A stretch of DNA of 64,000 bases from Bifidobacterium asteroides (GTDB lineage Bacteria > Actinomycetota > Actinomycetes > Actinomycetales > Bifidobacteriaceae), in NCBI RefSeq assembly GCF_003202695.1, contig NZ_QGLL01000001.1, positions 62,001-126,000 on the forward strand, read 5' to 3'. Position 1 is the stretch's first letter, and every line of letters starts with the position of its first letter. A program made the translations under genes and the position numbers. The notes below the pieces were generated by a model. The model saw only the letters and a program-made list of their open reading frames with translations. It made no database searches and was not told the DNA's origin. Positions 43,918-51,815 of this stretch are shown piece by piece.

Positions 43918-45225
43918 GTGCATACCCAACGAAAGCCTGACCAGGCTTCAGATTCTGATCGCGGATTCCAGCTTCCCCGCAGCTGGGGCCTGACGGTTTC
44001 AGTGCTCTGTCTGGGCCTGCTGGTCGGATTTTCTTCTGGCTTGCTGGCAAGGTTCTTCGAGCTGATCCAGGTCGGCCTGTTGGGTTTTTCGGAGACTTCA
44101 GGAGCTCCCACAGCTGAAACGGTGCAGCCGATCAGAAGGCTGGCCTCGGTGACTCTTGCCGGACTTGTGGCCGGGCTGGTCTGGGCCTGGCTGCGGACGA
44201 GGACCAAGCTGGTTCCCTCGGTCGGCCAGGCCGTCAAGGGCGCGCCTATGCCCCCAGGGCGGACTGTTATCCATGTGCTCACGCAGATCTTCTTCGTTGC
44301 TGCTGGCGGCTCCATCGGCAGGGAGGTGGCTCCTCGCGAGGCCGGGGCCCTTCTGGGCGGTCTCTGGGCCAGGATGGGCCGACGGCTGGGGCTGCGTGAT
44401 CAGGACGGTCCGCTGCTGGTCACCTCGGCTGCTGGTGCAGGATTTGCCGGCATTTACATTGCGCCTCTGACTGGTGCCTTCTTCGGCATAGAGGTGCTGC
44501 TGCGGCGGGTGGATGCCGAAGTGGTGACGGTCAATCTGGCCATGTCAGCCCTGGCCACTCTGGTCGGGGGATCCATCAAGGGGTTCGCTCCATACTATAA
44601 GGTCGGCTCCGAGCCATTCCGGCCCGGGCTTATGGCGGTGGTTCTGTTGATCGGGCCGGTCATGGGACTGCTGGGGGCCGGATTCCGGCGGATGACCTCC
44701 TGGGCTGAAGCCCATAGGACCACTGGTCCTGCGGTAATCTGGCAGCTGACAGGGGTGGCTCTGCTGACCGGTCTGGTCGCTCTGGTCATTCCGCAGGTCT
44801 TGGGCAACGGCCGGGCCCTGGCTCAGATGGGGATGGATCAGCGGCTGTCCGCAGGGTTCTCCGGACTTCAGCTGGCTCAGTCGCTTGCTTCGCTGGTTCT
44901 CTTCGCGTTGGCCAAGGCTCTGCTGACCACAGCCACCATCCGTGCCGGGGCCTTCGGCGGCACTTTGACGCCTTCCATAGCTTTGGGATCCGCCACGGGC
45001 GCTGTGCTGGGCCTGTTGCTGGCTTGTCTCGTACCCGGCCTGCCGGTCTGGCAGTGTGCCGTGGTCGGTGCCGCCTCCCTGCTGGCAGCCTCACAGCAGG
45101 CTCCGCTCATGGCCATGGCCATGCTGATGGAGGTCTGCCACCTGCCGGTCATGGCCTTCATGCCCATGGGCCTTGCCGTTGCTCTGTCGATGGCGGTCTC
45201 ACGCCTGTTCGCGGCCAAGGCATGA
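43918..45225 (+). CDS. ClC-family chloride channel or antiporter
   Basis: 435 residues from a GTG at 43918. About ten to twelve membrane segments. Family motifs are modified: G-G-S-I-G-R-E-V-A-P replaces G-K/R-E-G-P, and G-F-A-G-I-Y-I-A-P-L-T-G-A-F-F-G-I-E matches the next conserved block. There is no CBS pair. It moves Cl- or another anion; the altered G-R-E-G-P motif means selectivity cannot be assumed. I looked for a fluoride riboswitch upstream and found none. The start is uncertain, as no clear ribosome-binding site precedes the GTG. Confidence 0.82.
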   Translation: MHTQRKPDQASDSDRGFQLPRSWGLTVSVLCLGLLVGFSSGLLARFFELIQVGLLGFSETSGAPTAETVQPIRRLASVTLAGLVAGLVWAWLRTRTKLVPSVGQAVKGAPMPPGRTVIHVLTQIFFVAAGGSIGREVAPREAGALLGGLWARMGRRLGLRDQDGPLLVTSAAGAGFAGIYIAPLTGAFFGIEVLLRRVDAEVVTVNLAMSALATLVGGSIKGFAPYYKVGSEPFRPGLMAVVLLIGPVMGLLGAGFRRMTSWAEAHRTTGPAVIWQLTGVALLTGLVALVIPQVLGNGRALAQMGMDQRLSAGFSGLQLAQSLASLVLFALAKALLTTATIRAGAFGGTLTPSIALGSATGAVLGLLLACLVPGLPVWQCAVVGAASLLAASQQAPLMAMAMLMEVCHLPVMAFMPMGLAVALSMAVSRLFAAKA

Positions 45226-45501
45226 ACCGTCGTCGGAACCCAGTGTCGTCCTGAGGGTCCGGCCCTGCGTGATGCCGAAAGATTTCGTCCATACTCATAT
45301 ACGATGAAACCACCAATGGTCACATGCATGCCCTGCCGCTTCAACTTCGCATGGGCATTCACGATCAGCTGACCGGTCTGGGCCAGTAAGGAAGGGTGGC
45401 TATACTCGGGCCGGATGTAGGTCCTGGGAGGACGAAGCCAATCCGAGCGGAGCAGGTCAATGCCCTGGTCCCCTGGACAGACAAGAAGGAGGTGCCTGGC
45501 G

Positions 45502-48138
45502 GTGAAGACCGTGTTGGCCATCTTCAGGCGAGATCTCTGGCGGATACTGCGCAACCCCGTGGCCCTGGTGGTGACCATCGGTGTGGCCGTGCTTCCCTCC
45601 CTTTACGCCTGGTTCAACATCATGGCTCTTTGGGACCCTTACAGCAACGCCAAGAACCTGCCCGTGGCCGTCGTCAGCATGGACCGAGGGGCGCAATCCC
45701 CGCAAACCGGCAGGATCAACGCCGGCAGATCGGTCATTCAGGAGCTGCGTGCCAATAAAAGCCTGGGCTGGCAGTTCATGGATGATGACCAGAGAGCCAT
45801 TGAAGAGGTCCATTCGGGCCAGTGCTACGCGGCCATCATCATTCCTGAACGATTCAGCGCCGATCTGGTCGGCATTGTCGAGGGGACCGGGAACAGGCCT
45901 GCCCTGAACTATTACGTCAATGAGAAGAAGAACGCCATCGCCCCCAAGGTGACCGACACTGGCGCCTCCACCATCGATCAGGAGATCAACACGGTCTTCG
46001 TCTCGGCCGTCAGCGATGCCCTGGCTGGGAAGGTCCTGCAGACCGCCGGCGATGCCAAGGGCGCGGCTGAGCAGAGCCGAAGCCAAGTTGTGGGCGATTT
46101 GGGAGGAATCATCGACCAGCTGGATCGGACGGACGGCCAGCTTGGCCGAATTGATTCCACCATGGGCCAGGCCCGGCAGACTGTAGCCGGCTCTAAAAAC
46201 GACATCAAGAATCTGCAGAGTCAGATATCGGCCACTCAGGCCACCCTGAGCAAGGCCCAGGATCATATGACCAGGACCCGCGATGACAGTCTTCGCTTCT
46301 CCTCTGCCCTGAACCAGACCCTGGCAGATGGGTCGGTACGGCTGTCCAGTGCGGTCACTGATGTGAATACGGTGGCAGGCGGGATCACGGCCGATCTGAA
46401 CGCCACCCAGGACAAGGTGGACCGGGTCAATTCCGGCATGGGTCAGCTGGTCGATGCCAACGGACAGGCTGTGGACCGGCTCCAGTCGGGCCTGGATCAG
46501 TCCGGACTGCATCCAGGGGATCCGGCCTACGAGAGCATCCAACGGCAGATCGACGGTCTCAAAAAAACCAACGAGCAGCAGAAGGCATCCTTGGATGCCT
46601 TCAAGAAGAACTCCTCGACGGCTCTGGACTCGGGCAAGCAAGCCGCATCGGACCTGAGCTCGGCCATGACCGACACCGGCGACACAGGCATCAAGGCACT
46701 GACAACGGCCAGCCAAGGTCTAACGGGAACCACCATGCCCAACCTCCTTACCGGGCTGGACAATCTCAACGCCTCCAACGGTTCGCTCCAGGGCGCCCTG
46801 AGCAGCCTGTCCACCACGGCTGCCCAGACCGATGCCTTGCTGGACCAGCTGGATTCCACCATCGGCCAGGCCCAGTCGACCCTGTCCGCCACCAGGGCCT
46901 CCCTGGTCACAGTCAGGTCCGACCTGGAGGGGGTCCGCACCGATGTGGCCGCTCTAGGGTCCTCGGCCGCCTGGAACCGGATGTCCCAAACCCTGGGATT
47001 GAGCCCGGAATCTTTCGGGAAGGCCATGTCTTCGCCGGTCAAGCTGGCCTCGCATACGGTCTACCCGGTCAGCAACTACGGGTCATCCGTGGCGCCCTTC
47101 TACACCAATCTGGCCCTCTGGGTGGGCGGGTTCATCCTGATAGCCATCTACAAGCTGGAGGTCGACAAGGAGGGCATCCGCAAGTGCACAGCCACCCAGG
47201 CCTATTTGGGTCGTTGGCTTCTGCTGGTCTTCGTCGGCTTCTTCCAGGCGCTGATCGCTACAGTGGGCGATCTGATGCTGGGCATTCAGTGCCACCAGCC
47301 GGCGCTGTTCGTCCTGGCCGGGGTCTTCGCATCCTTCGTGTACATCAACATCATCTATGCCTTGGCCGCCTCCTTCAGGCATATCGGCAAGGCCCTGGCC
47401 GTGGTCTTGGTCATCCTGCAGATACCGGGCTCTTCGGGCATGTATCCCATTGAGATGATGCCCGACTTCTTCCGCAACCTGAACCCCTGGCTGCCCTTCA
47501 CCTATGGGATCAACGCCATGCGCGAGACCATCGGCGGCATGTACGGCAGCCATTACTGGCAGGATATGCTCCACGTCTTCTGGTACCTGCCCGTAGCTCT
47601 CCTGATCGGATTGGTGGTGCGGCGGTACCTGCTCAACCTGAATGCCCTCTTCGACCGGCGTCTCGGCGCTACTGACCTGATGCTGACCGAGCAGAACCAT
47701 TCGGCCGACCGTCGCCTGAGCTTGAGCAGCCTTGCACGCTCCATCCTGGGCGAGGGCGACTACCGTGCCATCATCAGGCGGCGGGCGCATCGCTTCCTGG
47801 CCCTCTATCCCACCCTGATCCGGGCTGGTCTGGCTCTGGTGCTGCTGCCGGTCCTCTTCCTGATCCTGCTGTTCAGCACCGAGGCCAAGATCGTCATGCT
47901 TATCGCCTGTATCGCCTCCATCGTCCTGATCGACGCCTACCTGATCATCGTCGAGTACATCTGCGACAGCTATGTCCAGCAGCTGGGTCTGGCAGAGCGT
48001 CCCGGCATGGACTTCCACGCCCTGATTCGCCCGCGCAGGCAGGGCTCTTCGGCCATGACCAGGCTGACCACAGCCGTGCGCGAATCAGTTCTGAACCGAG
48101 ATGAGCAAGGCGCTCCCGAGGATGGTGACCGTCGATGA
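45502..48138 (+). CDS. YhgE/Pip-type membrane protein (first of two)
   Basis: 878 residues from GTG 45502, with AAGGAGG nine bases upstream; the frame is open to 45460. One membrane segment near the N-terminus (~20-40), with the family's P-S-L-Y-A-W-F-N-I motif, precedes a long extracytoplasmic stretch (~45-510) rich in Gln, Ser, Thr and Asp with coiled-coil character. Then come six membrane segments. At the C-terminus an extra block of two more segments (~770-830) follows a cytoplasmic loop. Such proteins (Pip, YhgE; related to EsaA) resemble ABC-2 permeases and are linked to surface or secretion functions. Coupled to the next gene by ATGA. Confidence 0.85.
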   Translation: MKTVLAIFRRDLWRILRNPVALVVTIGVAVLPSLYAWFNIMALWDPYSNAKNLPVAVVSMDRGAQSPQTGRINAGRSVIQELRANKSLGWQFMDDDQRAIEEVHSGQCYAAIIIPERFSADLVGIVEGTGNRPALNYYVNEKKNAIAPKVTDTGASTIDQEINTVFVSAVSDALAGKVLQTAGDAKGAAEQSRSQVVGDLGGIIDQLDRTDGQLGRIDSTMGQARQTVAGSKNDIKNLQSQISATQATLSKAQDHMTRTRDDSLRFSSALNQTLADGSVRLSSAVTDVNTVAGGITADLNATQDKVDRVNSGMGQLVDANGQAVDRLQSGLDQSGLHPGDPAYESIQRQIDGLKKTNEQQKASLDAFKKNSSTALDSGKQAASDLSSAMTDTGDTGIKALTTASQGLTGTTMPNLLTGLDNLNASNGSLQGALSSLSTTAAQTDALLDQLDSTIGQAQSTLSATRASLVTVRSDLEGVRTDVAALGSSAAWNRMSQTLGLSPESFGKAMSSPVKLASHTVYPVSNYGSSVAPFYTNLALWVGGFILIAIYKLEVDKEGIRKCTATQAYLGRWLLLVFVGFFQALIATVGDLMLGIQCHQPALFVLAGVFASFVYINIIYALAASFRHIGKALAVVLVILQIPGSSGMYPIEMMPDFFRNLNPWLPFTYGINAMRETIGGMYGSHYWQDMLHVFWYLPVALLIGLVVRRYLLNLNALFDRRLGATDLMLTEQNHSADRRLSLSSLARSILGEGDYRAIIRRRAHRFLALYPTLIRAGLALVLLPVLFLILLFSTEAKIVMLIACIASIVLIDAYLIIVEYICDSYVQQLGLAERPGMDFHALIRPRRQGSSAMTRLTTAVRESVLNRDEQGAPEDGDRR

Positions 48139-50465
48139 GGAATATCTGGAGGATCCTGCGCAAGGATCTGGCGGATGCCACCAGCAACGTCATCGCCATT
48201 ATCGTCCTGATGGGCCTGATCATCGTCCCGGCCCTCTATGCCTGGTTCAACATCGCCGCCAGCTGGGACCCCTACAAGAACACCAAGGCCATCAAGGTGG
48301 CCGTGGCCAACACCGACAAGGGATACAAGTCCGACCTGATCCCGATCAAGATCAACGTGGGGGAAACGGTCACCAGCACCCTGAGAGCCAACGACCAGCT
48401 GGACTGGAGGTTCGTCAACCGCGATCAGGCTCTGGAGGGGGTGCGCTCAGGCGAGTACTACGCCGCCATCGTCATTCCCAAGGATTTCAGCGCCGACATG
48501 ATGACCCTATTCTCGCAGGACGTGAAGCACGCCAACCTTGAGTACTACCTGAACGAGAAGAAGAACGCCATCGCTCCCCATGTCACCGAGCAGGGGGCCG
48601 ACACCGTGGCCACGACCATCGACAAGACCTTCGTCAAGACGGTGGGGCAGGTGGGGATCGACCTGGCCAGCCAGGTCTTCACGTACTCCCAGAGCCCCCA
48701 GGTCCAGGATTACCTGGCCAGGACGACCGGCCATATCAATCAGATGTCGGAGCGGCTGACCACTGCCTCCAGCCAGGTGAATGCCTATGCGGGCCTTCTG
48801 GATTCCTCCGGAAGGATGATCGACTCCACCGGCAGGATTCTGGGTCGGTCCGACTCCGCCATGGCCGATGCCAGGAAGGCCCTGAACCAGGGAACCAAGG
48901 GGTCCAAGGATCTGGGCAAGTCCCTTTCCGGGTCGGCACAGGCGGTCGACTCTGCTCTTAGTCAGGCCTCGGGTGCCTATGACGCCATCGGATCCAAGAT
49001 CGACGACGCCTTCGATAAGGTGGGTCAGCAGAGCGATGCCGTAAGCAGCCAGTTGAATGATCTGAGCGAACGGATCAGGGATTCGGCAGCCGACTACGAC
49101 CAGATGATCGCCAGCCTGGATGCTCTGCGTGCCACGGTGGAATCCGACTCCAATCTGACAGCGGACCAGCGCCAGGCTCTTCTGACTGCCATCGATCAGG
49201 CTCAGGCCGGAATGCGCGCTGCCCAGGCGGCCCAGCGCGACCTGGCTGACCGGATCAGCCAGGCCTCCCAGACAGCCAAAGAGGGTAAGGACAAGCTGGG
49301 TGGCCAGCGGCAGGATCTGAAGAACAGGATTGCCCAGGCCCGCTCCTCGGTGGATCAGGTCCGCACCCAGTACCGCAATGACCTAAAGCCCCGTCTTGAT
49401 GACCTGGCTTCATCCATGGACACTGTGGTCACCTCGACCGACCGGCTGCTGACGGGCTTGGATGGAACCGTCAAGGGCGCCTCTGGACTGACGGGCCCTA
49501 TGACCAACGACATCAGCCAGGCCAAGGACCAGCTGAGTGAGATCTCCCAGCGTCTGGACCAGGCCTCCAAGCAGCTGACCGACCTAGGGGAACACCTGAC
49601 CCAGGCTTCACAGGGCGAAGATACGCAGGAGGTCAAATCCCTGTTGAGCGGGGATTCCGAAACCTTGGCCGCGCTTCTGTCCTCACCGGTCGGCATCCAT
49701 CGGCATGCGGTCTTCCCTGTCATGAACTACGGGTCGGCCATGACGCCCTTCTACACCATCCTCTCCATCTGGGTGGGTGCCACCATTCTGGCGGCCATGA
49801 TGAAGGTAGTCCTGTCCGACAAGAAGAAGGCCTTCGTTCTGCACCTGGACTCCCTGCAGGATGCCTGGAAGAGGGCCGATGACCTGGATGAGGATTCCGA
49901 GGTCAGCCGCTCCTGGGGAGCCTTCCGACCGGAGTCGCCAGGCAACGCCCGCCGCTTCGGCCTTCAGCTCTACCAGGAGTACTTCGGCAGATTCGCTGTC
50001 TTCGCCCTGCTGGCCATCCTCCAGGGCTGTCTGATCGCCTTGGGAGACCTCTTCTACCTGAAGGTCCAGTGCGTTCATCCGCTGATGTTCGTGCTGGTGG
50101 CGATATTCGCCTCATTCGTCTTCATGAATCTGATCTATACCCTGGTCGTCTCCTTCGGGGACATCGGCAAGGCCATCGCCGTCATCCTCCTGGTTATGCA
50201 GGTGGCTGGCTCGGGCGGCACCTTCCCCATGGAGACTTTGCCTGGCTTCTTCCAGGGGGTCTATCCCTTCCTGCCCTTCGTCCACGCCATCGGGGCCATG
50301 CAGTCGGCCGTTGCCGGAGCCTATGGCATGGAGTTCTGGCGGGAGATGGCCATCCTGGCCCTCTTCCTAGTGCCTTCGCTGCTGCTGGGGCTGGTCCTGC
50401 GCAAGCCCGTCATCCGCTTCAATGACTGGATCGTCAGAAACCTCGAGAGCACCCGGCTTATGTAG
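48135..50465 (+). CDS. YhgE/Pip-type membrane protein (second of two)
   Basis: 776 residues; the ATG overlaps the previous stop by 4 bp. Same plan as its neighbour: N-terminal membrane segment with P-A-L-Y-A-W-F-N-I, a long coiled-coil-like extracytoplasmic region rich in Gln, Asp and Ser (~40-515), then six membrane segments. Both share N-E-K-K-N-A-I-A-P in the first third. It lacks the extra C-terminal part of the first. Tandem paralogues with coupled translation suggest a heteromer. Substrate unknown. Confidence 0.85.
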   Translation: MRNIWRILRKDLADATSNVIAIIVLMGLIIVPALYAWFNIAASWDPYKNTKAIKVAVANTDKGYKSDLIPIKINVGETVTSTLRANDQLDWRFVNRDQALEGVRSGEYYAAIVIPKDFSADMMTLFSQDVKHANLEYYLNEKKNAIAPHVTEQGADTVATTIDKTFVKTVGQVGIDLASQVFTYSQSPQVQDYLARTTGHINQMSERLTTASSQVNAYAGLLDSSGRMIDSTGRILGRSDSAMADARKALNQGTKGSKDLGKSLSGSAQAVDSALSQASGAYDAIGSKIDDAFDKVGQQSDAVSSQLNDLSERIRDSAADYDQMIASLDALRATVESDSNLTADQRQALLTAIDQAQAGMRAAQAAQRDLADRISQASQTAKEGKDKLGGQRQDLKNRIAQARSSVDQVRTQYRNDLKPRLDDLASSMDTVVTSTDRLLTGLDGTVKGASGLTGPMTNDISQAKDQLSEISQRLDQASKQLTDLGEHLTQASQGEDTQEVKSLLSGDSETLAALLSSPVGIHRHAVFPVMNYGSAMTPFYTILSIWVGATILAAMMKVVLSDKKKAFVLHLDSLQDAWKRADDLDEDSEVSRSWGAFRPESPGNARRFGLQLYQEYFGRFAVFALLAILQGCLIALGDLFYLKVQCVHPLMFVLVAIFASFVFMNLIYTLVVSFGDIGKAIAVILLVMQVAGSGGTFPMETLPGFFQGVYPFLPFVHAIGAMQSAVAGAYGMEFWREMAILALFLVPSLLLGLVLRKPVIRFNDWIVRNLESTRLM

Positions 50466-50501
50466 GGCCGAGCCCAACAGAAGGTGGTATAGGGTGAGAG
50501 C

Positions 50502-51593
50502 ATGAGCGTCCAACTGGTTGAGGAGCGTCGCTACGACCAAATCATGAAGGATCGTGTCCTTCCTGACCTGGCCTCCTGCCGCAGTGACGGATGGATGATC
50601 TCCCATGACGGCGGCGAGGACGGTGGAACCTTGTTGGACAAGGCCCATCTCAGCGGCGTTGATCCCTCACGGCTTTTGCATTACGTCTGCTATGACAGAA
50701 CGCTTTTCCGCCAGGGCGCGGTAGAGTCCGGCTCCGCTCGCGTACGCGGGGCCGTAATCATCTCCTTCGGTTTTTCGGAATTCGCCGACAAATATCAGGA
50801 GATGGCCTGGTACTTCCTTATGCAGGGATACTCCGTCTGCATCCCGGAGCATTGGGGGCATGGTTTCTCTGGCCGAGGCGTGAACGACCCCAGCCTGATC
50901 TGGGTTGATCATTGGCATCGGTATGTGGCGGACCTGGCCGCCTTCTGCTCCCAGGTGGGCCAGCAGTATGCCCAGGACAAGCCCATGGTGCTCTATGCCC
51001 ATTCCATGGGTGGCGGTGTGGCTGCGCGAATGCTGGAGACCTTCCCCTCTCTTATTGACAAGGCGGTCCTGTCGTCGCCGATGATCGCGCCACGTACGGG
51101 GTTCATGCCCTCGGTGGCCTGGACTGCTGCCAATGCCGCCTGCATGATGGGCCGCTCTCGCAGCATGGTCCCGGGATTTGGGCCGTTCCGTCCCGAATTG
51201 GACATGGACGATTACCCCAATGGCAGCCAGGAGCGGGTGGCCTGGACCCATAAGTTGCGGGCCAGAGAACTGCACTACCAGACCAGCGCCGCCACTTTCG
51301 GCTGGGTCAGGGAGAGCCTGGAGATGAGCCGGGCCATACTGCGGCCCGACAGGTGCAGTCGGGTGGAGACCCCTCTGCTGCTCTTCCAGGCACAGCCCGA
51401 CCGTTTCGTGCTGCCGATGCCCCAGAACCGTTTTGTCGACCAGGTTCAGCAGGGCGGCTGCCAGGCCACGCTGGTGCGCATCCCGAACAGCATGCACGAG
51501 CTCTACCAGATGCCCGACAAGGTCCTGAGGCCTTATTTGGAACGCATCTTCGACTTTTTTGACCAGCCTTGGCAGCTCGCTGACGACCGCTGA
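50502..51593 (+). CDS. Alpha/beta hydrolase (monoacylglycerol-lipase-like)
   Basis: 363 residues from ATG 50502. The nucleophile elbow is A-H-S-M-G-G with Ser 168; a late Asp (Q-P-D-R-F-V) and His (S-M-H-E-L-Y) complete the triad. The fold and G-x-S-x-G variant suit lysophospholipase or monoacylglycerol lipase types (PldB-like). No signal peptide or membrane segment. It follows the two YhgE genes on the same strand with a 36-bp gap, so it may be co-transcribed; substrate is unknown. Confidence 0.85.
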   Translation: MSVQLVEERRYDQIMKDRVLPDLASCRSDGWMISHDGGEDGGTLLDKAHLSGVDPSRLLHYVCYDRTLFRQGAVESGSARVRGAVIISFGFSEFADKYQEMAWYFLMQGYSVCIPEHWGHGFSGRGVNDPSLIWVDHWHRYVADLAAFCSQVGQQYAQDKPMVLYAHSMGGGVAARMLETFPSLIDKAVLSSPMIAPRTGFMPSVAWTAANAACMMGRSRSMVPGFGPFRPELDMDDYPNGSQERVAWTHKLRARELHYQTSAATFGWVRESLEMSRAILRPDRCSRVETPLLLFQAQPDRFVLPMPQNRFVDQVQQGGCQATLVRIPNSMHELYQMPDKVLRPYLERIFDFFDQPWQLADDR

Positions 51594-51614
51594 TCGGACG
51601 AAGAACGCGCAATC

Positions 51615-51815
51615 CTACTTGTTGAGCACCTTCTGCGGGTCTGCGTCGAAGGTATTGACGCAGTTCTGTGAGCAGAAGTAGTAGGTCTTGCCCTGGTAGT
51701 CGCGCTTGGCTGCGGCCGTGCCGGGGTCGATGGACATGCCGCAGACCGGGTCGGTGACCTTGTCCGCCTGTGCCTGATCCTGTTGCATGTCGTCATGATG
51801 ATGGAAGAGTCCCAT
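51615..51815 (-). other. Possible internal start: stand-alone YHS-domain protein inside copA
   Basis: ATG 51815, in the copA frame, begins M-G-L-F-H-H-H-D-D and is preceded by AAAGGA at exactly six bases, a full ribosome-binding site in the middle of a gene. The product would be 66 residues: a His-rich start, a short linker and the complete YHS domain. It looks like a small copper-chaperone-type gene that was fused to copA by loss of a stop codon and kept its own start signal. Confidence 0.5.

Noticed and set aside
45457-46716. 419-codon open frame on the minus strand
   Set aside because: Antisense shadow of the first YhgE/Pip gene.
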